DNA of 64,000 nt, taken from the NCBI RefSeq assembly GCF_022809125.1, contig NZ_JALGBI010000001.1, forward strand, positions 1,116,001 to 1,180,000, given 5' to 3'. A model generated the notes under the pieces. It had not been told where the DNA came from and did not search any database. It saw only the letters and a program-made list of their open reading frames with translations. This document shows, one piece after another, positions 50,461 to 57,906 of this stretch. Position numbers and translations under genes: made by a program. Positions within the stretch are counted from its first letter, which is position 1, and the number at the start of each line of letters is the position of its first letter. This stretch comes from Variovorax terrae. Its GTDB lineage: Bacteria > Pseudomonadota > Gammaproteobacteria > Burkholderiales > Burkholderiaceae_C.

Positions 50461-50934
50461 ATGAGCAAAGAAGACGACAACAAGGCCGTGGTCGGCCGCT
50501 GGTTCACCGAGTTCTGGGGCAAGACTCCCAATCTGGCCGTGATCGACGAAATCGCCGCGCCCGACATGCTGCTGCACTATTCGCTGCACGAGCCCCGTCG
50601 TGGCCGCGCGGACATCCGCGACTTCATGACCAACTTCCGTGCAGCGTTCCCCGACCTGAACTTCTGGGGCACCGCTGACCTGATCGCCGAGGGCGACTAC
50701 GTCGTGGGCCAATGGGAAGGTGGCGGCACCCATACCGGCGCAGCCTGGGATGATGTCCTGCCCGGCTACGACGCCCTTCCCGCCGCGACCGGCCGCAAGA
50801 TGCACTTCACCGGCACCACGGTGCTGAAGGTGGTCAACGGCAAGATCGTGGAAGAGCGTGGTCTGGACGATGGCGTGACTGCACTGACCCAGCTCGGTCT
50901 CATCAAGTCCACCTCTGTGAACGGCGACGCTTGA
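50461..50934 (+). CDS. SnoaL-like / ester cyclase family protein
   Basis: A 157-aa NTF2-fold protein of the SnoaL-like or ester cyclase family (WFTEFWGKTPNLAVIDEIAAPDMLLHYSLHEP; ADIRDFMTNFRAAFPDL). These form a hydrophobic pocket for small-molecule hydrolysis or isomerisation; the substrate is unknown. ATG at 50461 follows GTGAGG. It is a single-gene unit between an Ada-box promoter and a terminator. Confidence 0.82.
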   Translation: MSKEDDNKAVVGRWFTEFWGKTPNLAVIDEIAAPDMLLHYSLHEPRRGRADIRDFMTNFRAAFPDLNFWGTADLIAEGDYVVGQWEGGGTHTGAAWDDVLPGYDALPAATGRKMHFTGTTVLKVVNGKIVEERGLDDGVTALTQLGLIKSTSVNGDA

Positions 50935-51001
50935 TGCTCCCGAAATAGGGGCGGTATTTCACGCCTTTCTGGTGTGAGATAAAACCCCTGGTCTGCATAA
51001 G

Positions 51002-51026
51002 AGGCCCGCATTTTTGCGGGCCTTTT
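51002..51026 (+). terminator. Rho-independent terminator after the SnoaL-like gene
   Basis: AGGCCCGC-ATTTTT-GCGGGCCT followed by TTT. A looser inverted repeat (AGGGG... to CCCCT at 50946-50988) precedes it. Confidence 0.9.
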
Positions 51027-51073
51027 CAATTTGGTGGATTCGTCTTTGAGTGGTGTGATTTTTTAATTTCGGA

Positions 51074-51114
51074 GCAAGAAACGGAACGTACTGAAAAGAG
51101 CGCGGCAGTAAATT
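51074..51114 (+). promoter_or_regulatory. Ada-box-like promoter of the cytidylyltransferase unit
   Basis: GCAAGAAACGGAACG begins at 51074, TAAATT 35 nt later at 51109. AAT lies six bases before GCAA, the E. coli Ada-box arrangement. Confidence 0.8.
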
Positions 51115-51155
51115 TCCAAACACTGATCCTCAATCTCTTGTTGGAGACCACTGCC

Positions 51156-51629
51156 ATGATCCGCATCGGTTATGCACCTGGCGCCTACGACCTCTTTCAC
51201 GTCGGGCACCTCAATCTCCTGAAGCAAGCCAAGGAACATTGCGATTTCCTCATTGCCGGCGTCGTGGCCGACGATGTACTCATCCAGCACAAGGGCGTGA
51301 AGCCAGTCGTTCCGTTGGCTGAGCGGCTGGAGATCGTGCGCAACGTGCGCTACGTCGACGAGGCTCATCCGGCGTTCACGAATGACAAGGTGGCGATCTG
51401 GAAAGACCTTCGCTTCAACGTGATGTTCAAGGGCGACGACTGGAAGGGCACCGAAAAGGGCCTCCAACTCGAACGTGCCTTCGGCGAATTGGGCGTGGAG
51501 ATCGTGTACTTCCCCTACGGAAAGATCACGTCGAGCAGCGCACTGCGCCGCACGCTGAAGAACATCGATGAACTCGCCCGCCGGGTGCGCGAACGCCCCT
51601 CCGCGATGGAACCTGCTTTCGCCTTTTGA
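51156..51629 (+). CDS. Glycerol-3-phosphate cytidylyltransferase-like protein (TagD-like)
   Basis: A 157-aa nucleotidyltransferase with the HxGH signature (His15-Val-Gly-His18) and the C-terminal loop ITSSSALRRTL, comparable to RTEGISTS in TagD. TagD-type enzymes make CDP-glycerol from CTP and glycerol 3-phosphate. The ATG at 51156 has GGAG upstream. It is the first gene after an Ada-box promoter. A CDP-alcohol phosphotransferase gene at 59746 in the same regulon is a possible partner. Confidence 0.83.
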   Translation: MIRIGYAPGAYDLFHVGHLNLLKQAKEHCDFLIAGVVADDVLIQHKGVKPVVPLAERLEIVRNVRYVDEAHPAFTNDKVAIWKDLRFNVMFKGDDWKGTEKGLQLERAFGELGVEIVYFPYGKITSSSALRRTLKNIDELARRVRERPSAMEPAFAF

Positions 51630-51680
51630 TGGCAGCGGTATCCGCCAAGCGTCGTTCCGAAGTACCTCTGGAATCAAATC

Positions 51681-52550
51681 ATGATCATCACATCTCCTGT
51701 TGGTATGCAGAGCTTGCCTCAGTCCGAAGTCGCGCGGCTCGACGCGCGCTTTCCGACGCGAAGCGTGCCGGTGAATGGCGACGTGGTTTCCGTGCGTGAA
51801 TGCGGCGCAGGGCCGGTCGTGGTGTGCCTGCATGGGATCGGCTCGGGCGCGGCGTCGTGGCTCGACACGGCATTGCTGCTGGTGCCGCATGTACGCCTGA
51901 TCGCCTGGGATGCGCCCGGCTATGGCGAATCGACGCCCTTGATACCCGAGGCGCCCACCGCTGCGGACTATGCGCAACGGCTGCACGCCTTGCTCGATGC
52001 GATGGAGATCGACTCCTGTGTACTGGTCGGACATTCGCTCGGCGCGCTCACCGCAGCGTTCGCCGCGCGTGCGGGTTCGCCGCTGGTCGCGCGCATCACG
52101 CGGCTGGTTCTTCTCGATCCGACCGGCGGATACGGTGCGCCTGTGCGTGCGGAGGCACGCCAACGTGTTCATACCGAGAGGCTCAACACCTTGGCCACGT
52201 TGGGCATTGCTGGCATGGCCGCGCAACGCTCGGGCCGTCTGCTATCGGAGAACGCGAGCGAACTCGCGCGGCAATGGGTGCGCTGGAATATGTCGCGCCT
52301 GAACGATCACGGCTACCGCCAGGCCGTCGAATTGCTTTGCGGCGGCGATCTGGTTTCCGATCTACCGCCCGCGATGCCGGTGCGCGTGGCCTGCGGCTCG
52401 CTCGATGTCGTCACACCGCCCACCTGGTGCGACGAGGTGGCGCGCAAATGCGGTGTCCCGCTCGAACTGATCGCGGGCGCCGGGCATGCCAGCTACGTGG
52501 AAAAGCCTGAACTCGTCGCGGCAATGCTGCGCGAAACGCTTCCTTCCTGA
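51681..52550 (+). CDS. Alpha/beta hydrolase
   Basis: A 289-aa alpha/beta-fold hydrolase: oxyanion loop VVVCLHGIGSGAASW, nucleophile Ser119 in GHSLGA, acid in GSLDVVTPP and His in GAGHASYVEKP, so the triad is complete. No signal peptide. It is probably co-transcribed with the upstream cytidylyltransferase (51-bp gap). The substrate is unknown; an ester formed or modified during alkylation stress is conceivable. Confidence 0.88.
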   Translation: MIITSPVGMQSLPQSEVARLDARFPTRSVPVNGDVVSVRECGAGPVVVCLHGIGSGAASWLDTALLLVPHVRLIAWDAPGYGESTPLIPEAPTAADYAQRLHALLDAMEIDSCVLVGHSLGALTAAFAARAGSPLVARITRLVLLDPTGGYGAPVRAEARQRVHTERLNTLATLGIAGMAAQRSGRLLSENASELARQWVRWNMSRLNDHGYRQAVELLCGGDLVSDLPPAMPVRVACGSLDVVTPPTWCDEVARKCGVPLELIAGAGHASYVEKPELVAAMLRETLPS

Positions 52551-52621
52551 ATCGAACAGACGACAGCCGCTTGCGGCCGGCGTTCTTGTTTGCTTCATCT
52601 TTTTCCCAATGGATTTACACG

Positions 52622-53194
52622 ATGACTGAAATCGCCTGCGCCGACCCTGTGGCGCAATCGCTGCTCGCTTGGATTGCGGCAGAAAAGCAGGGCATACCCC
52701 CACCGGCTGCGGCTACGTCGCTTCTCGATGAAATGCGGCTTGAAGACCTGGTGCTGAGTCTTCTCGATCTGGACATCGAAGAGGCTGCGCAGATGGATTC
52801 CCTGGCGGATGCCAACACGCCGTTCGAGCGCTCCCCAGAGTGCTTCAACGAGACCTTGCAACAGGCCCTTCGGCAACTTCGATTGTTCAAGCTGTTTGCA
52901 AGAACGCATGACGGCGAGCACCACCGGAGCATTTGCCCGGCTGCGTACAACGAGCGCATCGGTGAGCACTACCCGGAAGAGATGGCGCGCTGGCGTGCCG
53001 ACTTTCGGGCCATGTCGCCGGAGCAGCAGATGGTGGCAACCACCATCGTTTGGATGTACCGCTCAGGCCCCGACTCGATCTGGCTGCGCCGTGTCCCTTG
53101 TACGTGGAAAGCGTCCGAGGCGCTGCACTACATGCGTGACACGGGTTGCCTCGATGTGTGGCTGCAGCTCGTCGCCAGATACCCCGGCTGGTGA
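52622..53194 (+). CDS. Unknown protein
   Basis: A 190-aa protein I do not recognise. Two parts: an acidic N-terminal helical stretch (LEDLVLSLLDLDIEEAAQMDSLADANTPFE) and a C-terminal Trp-rich part (MVATTIVWMYRSGPDSIWLRRVPCTWKASEALHYMRDTGCLDVWLQ is visible in pieces such as TTIVWMYRSGPDSIW). No signal or membrane segment. ATG 52622 chosen. It ends 17 bp before the next Ada-box element and is probably the third gene of the cytidylyltransferase unit. Confidence 0.65.
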   Translation: MTEIACADPVAQSLLAWIAAEKQGIPPPAAATSLLDEMRLEDLVLSLLDLDIEEAAQMDSLADANTPFERSPECFNETLQQALRQLRLFKLFARTHDGEHHRSICPAAYNERIGEHYPEEMARWRADFRAMSPEQQMVATTIVWMYRSGPDSIWLRRVPCTWKASEALHYMRDTGCLDVWLQLVARYPGW

Positions 53195-53211
53195 GCAACA
53201 AAAATTCAACC

Positions 53212-53252
53212 GCAATTTGCGGAGTTTCAAGAAGAGAGCGAATTTCTAAACT
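53212..53252 (+). promoter_or_regulatory. Ada-box-like promoter of the ogt-oxygenase-alkB unit
   Basis: GCAATTTGCGGAGTTT begins at 53212, TAAACT 35 nt later at 53247. The upstream AATTCAACCGCAA is identical to that of the box at 55254 and has AAT six bases before GCAA. Confidence 0.8.
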
Positions 53253-53286
53253 GACTTCACTTTCATAGTTACAGAGGAACACTGCC

Positions 53287-53865
53287 ATGACAACCCGTTC
53301 CGTTTCCACGTTCAAGTACAACTTTCGCGCCCCGGGCAGCCAGGTGGAAGGCCCCGTCCGCTTCGCCATTGGCCGGACGGTGCTGGGCAAGGTGATCGTC
53401 GGCCGTAGTCAGCGCGGCATTTGTGCCATCCTCCTCGGGAACGATGTCCAGGCGCTGCGCGATCAGCTCGCGACAGCTTTTCCAGCCATCGAACTGCAGG
53501 ACGGCCAGGATGCGCTGGAACGCGAACTGAGCCAGGTCGTCGCCTTCATCGACAAGGACAGTTCCGAGGGTGTCGTGAATCTCGACATCGGCGGTACGCT
53601 CTTTCAGCAAAAGGTCTGGCATGCGCTGTGCGGCATCCCGGCAGGCAAGACCCGCAGCTATGGCGACGTGGCGCGCGACCTCGGGGTGCCCGAGGCCGTC
53701 CGTGCCGTGGCCGGTGCCTGTGCGGCCAACGTGCTAGCCATCGCCATTCCATGCCATCGCGTGGTGCGCAGTGACGGTTCGATCTCTGGTTATCGTTGGG
53801 GTGTGGATCGCAAGCGTGCGCTGCTGACCGATGAAGCGGCTGCAGCCGCGGAGCTGGCAGCGTGA
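53287..53865 (+). CDS. Methylated-DNA-protein cysteine methyltransferase, Ada C-domain type
   Basis: A 192-aa suicide repair protein that removes O6-alkyl groups from guanine. The acceptor is Cys156 in IAIPCHRVV; the Asn hinge is replaced by conserved neighbours GISGYRWG and the HTH-like RAVAGACAAN is present. The N-terminus (FAIGRTVLGKVIVGRSQRGICAILLG) matches the C-terminal domain of the island's Ada (FAVGQCSLGAILVAQSQRG), so it looks like a separated copy of that domain. Confidence 0.93.
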   Translation: MTTRSVSTFKYNFRAPGSQVEGPVRFAIGRTVLGKVIVGRSQRGICAILLGNDVQALRDQLATAFPAIELQDGQDALERELSQVVAFIDKDSSEGVVNLDIGGTLFQQKVWHALCGIPAGKTRSYGDVARDLGVPEAVRAVAGACAANVLAIAIPCHRVVRSDGSISGYRWGVDRKRALLTDEAAAAAELAA

Positions 53866-54584
53866 AAGTCACGGAGAATCAGAGCAGCATCATGAAGCCC
53901 CATGCCTACGACTGGATAGGCATCGGGCGGTCGCTGGATGCGCATGGAAATGCCGTGCTGCCCGGCCTTCTGACGGCGGAGCAATGCGATGGCCTTGCTG
54001 CCCTCTATCCGCAAGAGGAAGGCTACCGCACGCGCATCGTCATGGCCCGCCACGGGTTCGGGCGCGGCGAGTACAAATACTTCGCTTACCCGTTGCCGCC
54101 GTTGCTCGAACAACTGCGCCACGCGCTCTATCCCTGGCTGGCGCCAATTGCCAATCGCTGGAATCTGCAATTGGGCATCGACGTGCAATACCCCGACGGG
54201 CTGGCGGCATTTCTGCGGCGATGCCACGAGGCGGGCCAGACGCGGCCCACGCCACTGATCCTCCAGTACGGTGAAGGCGACTACAACTGCTTGCATCAGG
54301 ATCTCTACGGCGATCACGTTTTCCCGTTGCAGGTCGCCATTCTGTTGTCGGAGCCTGGCCAGGACTTCGCCGGCGGCGAGTTCGTCATGACGGAGTTTTC
54401 ACCCAAGGGCCAGCGCGCGGATGTGGTTCCGCTGCGCAAGGGCGACGCGGTGGTGTTCACCGTTAACCAACGGCCCGCTATGGGTCGGCGTGGCACCCGC
54501 AAGGTCGCTATGCGGCACGGCGTCAGCCGCATCCGTAGCGGCCAGCGCCACACCGTGGGCCTGATCTTTCACGACGCGAGGTGA
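53862..54584 (+). CDS. 2OG-Fe(II) oxygenase, DUF2086/Oxygenase-NA type (copy 1)
   Basis: A 240-aa oxygenase of the family annotated as acting on damaged nucleic acid (COG3826-like). The metal set is His145-x-Asp147 (CLHQDLYGDHVFPLQ) and distal His219 (MRHGVSRIRSGQRHT). GTG at 53862 overlaps the ogt stop and has GGAG upstream; ATG 53892 is an alternative. Paralogues lie at 57907 and 58937. It sits between ogt and alkB, pointing to alkylation repair, but the exact substrate is not proven. Confidence 0.87.
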   Translation: MKVTENQSSIMKPHAYDWIGIGRSLDAHGNAVLPGLLTAEQCDGLAALYPQEEGYRTRIVMARHGFGRGEYKYFAYPLPPLLEQLRHALYPWLAPIANRWNLQLGIDVQYPDGLAAFLRRCHEAGQTRPTPLILQYGEGDYNCLHQDLYGDHVFPLQVAILLSEPGQDFAGGEFVMTEFSPKGQRADVVPLRKGDAVVFTVNQRPAMGRRGTRKVAMRHGVSRIRSGQRHTVGLIFHDAR

Positions 54585-54586
54585 GC

Positions 54587-55237
54587 ATGGAAACGCTCGA
54601 ACTCTTCGAGGCTCCAACGCGGCCATCGCGCCAGCGCCTGGGGCCTGCCGCGATGGTGCTGAGGGGCTTCGCCCTGCCTTACGTGCAGGAAGTGATGCCT
54701 GCCATCGACATCATCGATGCCATGTCGCCGTTCCGGCACATGGTGACGCCGGGCGGCTTCACCATGTCGGTGGCGCTGACGAACTGCGGCGCGCTCGGAT
54801 GGACGACCGACCGACGCGGCTACCGCTACACCTCGGTCGATCCTGATACCGGGGAGCCCTGGCCAGTCATGCCGGAGGTGTTCGCCCGGCTGGCGAGCGA
54901 GGCCGCGAAGGCGGCAGGCTTCGACAGCTTCGAGCCCGATGCCTGCCTGGTCAACCGCTACACGCCGGGCGCGCGGCTGTCGCTGCACCAGGACAAGAAC
55001 GAGCGCGACTACGACGCGCCCATCGTTTCGGTGTCGCTGGGCATGCCGGCGACGTTCCTGTTCGGTGGCCATGCGCGCACCGACCCCACGGTCAAGGTGC
55101 CGTTGCAGCACGGCGACGTGGTGGTGTGGGGCGGTGCCGACCGCCTGCGCTACCACGGCGTGATGCCGCTCAAGGATGAGCCCCATGCGCTGCTCGGGAG
55201 TCAGCGCATCAATTTCACCTTCCGCAAGGCGGGCTGA
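54587..55237 (+). CDS. alkB: Alkylated DNA repair dioxygenase AlkB
   Basis: Oxidative demethylase for 1-methyladenine and 3-methylcytosine, 216 aa. Fe ligands are His134-x-Asp136 (SLHQDKNERD) and His190 (RYHGV); the 2-oxoglutarate arginines are in RINFTFR. Length matches E. coli AlkB. Start METLELFE at 54587; a GTG two codons earlier overlaps the previous stop. Third gene of the ogt unit. Confidence 0.95.
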   Translation: METLELFEAPTRPSRQRLGPAAMVLRGFALPYVQEVMPAIDIIDAMSPFRHMVTPGGFTMSVALTNCGALGWTTDRRGYRYTSVDPDTGEPWPVMPEVFARLASEAAKAAGFDSFEPDACLVNRYTPGARLSLHQDKNERDYDAPIVSVSLGMPATFLFGGHARTDPTVKVPLQHGDVVVWGGADRLRYHGVMPLKDEPHALLGSQRINFTFRKAG

Positions 55238-55253
55238 CCTTCGGAATTCAACC

Positions 55254-55294
55254 GCAAGAGACGGAGTTTTTTCTTGCGGCGACATCCCTAGAGT
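55254..55294 (+). promoter_or_regulatory. Ada-box-like promoter of the small protein-ogt-alkA unit
   Basis: GCAAGAGACGGAGTTT begins at 55254, TAGAGT 35 nt later at 55289. AAT lies six bases before GCAA. An inverted half-site TTCTTGCGG (55271-55279) follows directly. Confidence 0.82.
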
Positions 55295-55317
55295 GACCCC
55301 AGTAGCCGAGGTTTCCC

Positions 55318-55509
55318 ATGAACACGATTACCGCAGACTCGCCGAGCGAGTTGTCCGACGCGCGCAGCCAGGTCGAAGCCTATTGCCAGTCGCTGGTCGA
55401 TACCGGCGAAGCGCAATGGCGCATCAACGATGACGGGTACACCGAGCTGCACATGGAAGGTGGCGAAGCGTACCTGTTTGGCGAGTTCGGGGTGACGCGG
55501 CTGAGGTGA
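55318..55509 (+). CDS. Unknown 63-aa protein
   Basis: A small acidic protein (AQWRINDDGYTELHMEGGEAYLFGEFGVTRLR). The C-terminal half reads as three short beta strands. Unknown function. ATG at 55318 lies 29 bp after the -10 box of an Ada-box promoter, and ogt follows 38 bp later, so it is the first gene of that unit. Confidence 0.65.
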   Translation: MNTITADSPSELSDARSQVEAYCQSLVDTGEAQWRINDDGYTELHMEGGEAYLFGEFGVTRLR

Positions 55510-55547
55510 TTGAACGAAGCCCTCATCGATTCAACAAGGAGTGCATC

Positions 55548-56099
55548 ATGAAACTGTTTTTGAGCCAATTGGATTCGCCGCTGGGCGCGATGCTGCTCGT
55601 CACCGATGCGCAACACGTGGTGCGTGCGCTCGATTTCGCCGACCACGAGGCGCGGCTGCATCGCGGCCTGCGCGAGCACTATGGCGAGGTGGAACTGGCC
55701 CAGGCTCCGGCCCCGGCCGAGATTGCCGATGCCCTGGCCCGCTACTTCGATGGTGACTTGGAGGCGCTGAACGTGCTGCGCACGGCGACCGCCGGTTCGG
55801 AGCTGCAGCGCCGGGTCTGGGCGGCGCTGCGCCGCATCCCAGCGGGCACGACCACCACCTACGGCAAGCTCGCCAAGGAGCTGGGCTTTGACGATCCGCG
55901 TGCAGCCATCGCCATCGGGGCGGCCAACGGCGCCAATCCGATAGGCGTCATTGTCCCGTGCCATCGTGTCATTGCGAGCGACGGCGGCCTCAAGGGCTAT
56001 GCCTGGGGCTTGCATCGCAAGCGCTGGTTGCTGGAGCACGAGAAGGCTATCGCCCCCAAGGAGGAAGAGCCGCAGACCGCCATGTTGCTGGGGTTTTGA
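55548..56099 (+). CDS. ogt: Methylated-DNA-protein cysteine methyltransferase, Ogt type
   Basis: A 183-aa O6-alkylguanine transferase with acceptor Cys138 in VIVPCHRVIASDGGLKGYAWG and the helix RAAIAIGAANGANP. It belongs to a different branch from the copy at 53287 and is closer to E. coli Ogt. ATG at 55548 follows GGAG. The AlkA-like gene starts 2 bp after its stop. Confidence 0.95.
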   Translation: MKLFLSQLDSPLGAMLLVTDAQHVVRALDFADHEARLHRGLREHYGEVELAQAPAPAEIADALARYFDGDLEALNVLRTATAGSELQRRVWAALRRIPAGTTTTYGKLAKELGFDDPRAAIAIGAANGANPIGVIVPCHRVIASDGGLKGYAWGLHRKRWLLEHEKAIAPKEEEPQTAMLLGF

Positions 56100-56101
56100 T
56101 C

Positions 56102-56746
56102 TTGAGCGCAACCATTGCAGCCGACATTTCTCCACGCGCCTATCAGCGAGCTTCCAAGTTCTTGTCCGAGCTGGACGAGGATTGGGCTCGCCACATCGCC
56201 GCCATTGGCCCGTGCCGCCATGAGGCCAAGCCTGCGCGAGAGCCCTACGAAGCCTTGGTGCGTGCGATTGCCTACCAGCAACTGCACGCCAAGGCGGGGG
56301 ATGCGATCCTGGGCCGCCTGCTGGCGCTTTATCCGGGTGTTTCCTTTCCTACACCTGAACAATTGCTGGCGAGTGACCCTGAGACGCAGCGCGCCTGCGG
56401 CTTCTCTGCCACCAAGCTGGCGACCATCCGCGGCATCGCGCAGGCGACGGTCGAAGGCGTTGTGCCCAGCCTGAAAGAGGCACTGGGCCTGCCCGATGCT
56501 GCCCTGATCGAGCGCCTGGTCTCCTTGCGGGGTGTCGGGCGCTGGACGGTCGAGATGTTTCTGATCTATTCGCTGGAACGCTCCGACATCCTGCCGGTGG
56601 ACGACTTCGGCGTGCGGGAAGGCTATGGACGCCTCAAGGGACTGGAGAAGGCGCCCACACCGCGCCAGATGCGCGAGATCGGCGAGGCGTGGAGTCCGTT
56701 TCGGACGGTGGCGGCCTGGTATCTGTGGCGCCTTCCCGCTCGATAG
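56102..56746 (+). CDS. alkA: DNA-3-methyladenine glycosylase, AlkA/HhH-GPD family
   Basis: A 214-aa base-excision glycosylase. The helix-hairpin-helix LVSLRGVGRWTVEMFL is followed by the catalytic Asp168 in ILPVDDFGV. It lacks the N-terminal TBP-like domain of E. coli AlkA and so resembles the short AlkA/Mag1 type. The start is a TTG at 56102 after GGGG; no ATG is available in the right place, so the start is tentative. It ends 9 bp before the ada promoter box. Confidence 0.9.
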   Translation: MSATIAADISPRAYQRASKFLSELDEDWARHIAAIGPCRHEAKPAREPYEALVRAIAYQQLHAKAGDAILGRLLALYPGVSFPTPEQLLASDPETQRACGFSATKLATIRGIAQATVEGVVPSLKEALGLPDAALIERLVSLRGVGRWTVEMFLIYSLERSDILPVDDFGVREGYGRLKGLEKAPTPRQMREIGEAWSPFRTVAAWYLWRLPAR

Positions 56747-56755
56747 AGATTGACA

Positions 56756-56796
56756 GCAAGAATCGGAGTGCTTGCGACGGAAGGCCTGCGTACTCT
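56756..56796 (+). promoter_or_regulatory. Ada-box-like promoter of the ada operon
   Basis: GCAAGAATCGGAGTG begins at 56756 and TACTCT 35 nt later at 56791; an inverted CTTGCG follows the box at 56771. It implies autoregulation of ada. Confidence 0.83.
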
Positions 56797-56829
56797 GACG
56801 GTGTGATTGACGAGAACAGGATTTCTGCC

Positions 56830-57894
56830 ATGAATACGATCATTGCTTACGAAACCGACGACGAGCGCTGGGCGGCCGTGCAGGCCCGCGATGCCGGCGC
56901 CGATGGCCAATTCGTCTACGCCGTGCGCACGACCGGCGTGTACTGCCAGCCCAGCTCGTCGGCGCGACTGCCCAAGCGCGAGAACGTGGAGTTCTTCGAT
57001 ACCGCCGAAGCCGCCGAAGCAGCGGGCTACCGTGGCAGCCGCCGCGCACATGGTGACCAGACCAGTGTCGCTGCGGAACGCGCGGCGCTGGTGGCGCGCG
57101 CCTGCCGCATGATCGAGACCTCGGAGACGCCGCCCCAGCTCGACGACCTGGCAGTCGAAGTGGGCGTGAGCCCGTTCCACTTCCATCGCCTCTTCAAGGC
57201 CGAAACCGGCTTGACGCCCAAGGCGTACAGCTCGGCTTACCGAGCCCGCAAGCTGCGCGAGGAACTGAGTAGCCCGGATGCGTCGATCACCAACGCGATC
57301 TATGACAGCGGCTTCAATTCCAACAGCCGGTTCTACGAAGCCTCCGATCAGTTGCTGGGCATGCGTGCGCGCGACTACCGGGCCGGCGGCGCCGGCGCGG
57401 TCATTCGCTTCGCGGTGGGTCAATGTTCGCTGGGCGCCATTCTGGTGGCGCAGAGCCAGCGCGGCATCTGCGCGATCTTGCTGGGCGATGACCCTGACAA
57501 GCTGGTGCGCGACCTGCAGGATCAATTCCCCAAGGCCGAGATCATCGGCTGCGACGGTGAGTTCGAGCAGTTGATCGCCCAGGTGGTGGGCTTCATCGAA
57601 GCGCCTTCGATGGGGTTGCATCTGCCGCTGGACGTGCAGGGCACGGCCTTCCAGGAGCGCGTTTGGCGCGCGCTGCGCGAAATCCCGCCGGGCACCACGG
57701 TGAGCTATGCGGACATCGCCGCGCGCATCGGCTCGCCCACGGCGGTGCGCGCCGTGGCCCAGGCCTGCGCCACGAACCACATTGCCGTCGCCATTCCCTG
57801 CCACCGCGTCGTGCGGCGCGATGGCGATATTTCGGGCTATCGCTGGGGCGTGGATCGCAAGCGCGAACTGCTGCGCCGCGAAGCGCAGGCTTGA
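56830..57894 (+). CDS. ada: Ada: bifunctional regulator/O6-methylguanine transferase with degenerate zinc site
   Basis: A 354-aa protein with the three Ada parts: N-terminal Ada domain (1-80), AraC-type HTH (about 90-180; HFHRLFKAETGLTPKAY) and transferase domain with acceptor Cys324 (AIPCHRVV). In E. coli Ada four cysteines bind zinc and the first takes a methyl group from phosphotriesters. Here only that first one remains (Cys39, VYCQPSSSAR); the others are Ser43, Ser70 and Ala73 (RGSRRAHGD). Zinc binding and classical activation therefore look lost. First gene of the final operon. Confidence 0.93.
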   Translation: MNTIIAYETDDERWAAVQARDAGADGQFVYAVRTTGVYCQPSSSARLPKRENVEFFDTAEAAEAAGYRGSRRAHGDQTSVAAERAALVARACRMIETSETPPQLDDLAVEVGVSPFHFHRLFKAETGLTPKAYSSAYRARKLREELSSPDASITNAIYDSGFNSNSRFYEASDQLLGMRARDYRAGGAGAVIRFAVGQCSLGAILVAQSQRGICAILLGDDPDKLVRDLQDQFPKAEIIGCDGEFEQLIAQVVGFIEAPSMGLHLPLDVQGTAFQERVWRALREIPPGTTVSYADIAARIGSPTAVRAVAQACATNHIAVAIPCHRVVRRDGDISGYRWGVDRKRELLRREAQA

Positions 57895-57906
57895 GGGGGA
57901 ACTGCC

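Noticed and set aside
50946..50988. Imperfect inverted repeat after the SnoaL-like gene as a riboswitch or regulatory RNA
   Set aside because: The pairing is loose and lies just upstream of an obvious terminator in a 3' region; there is no support for more.
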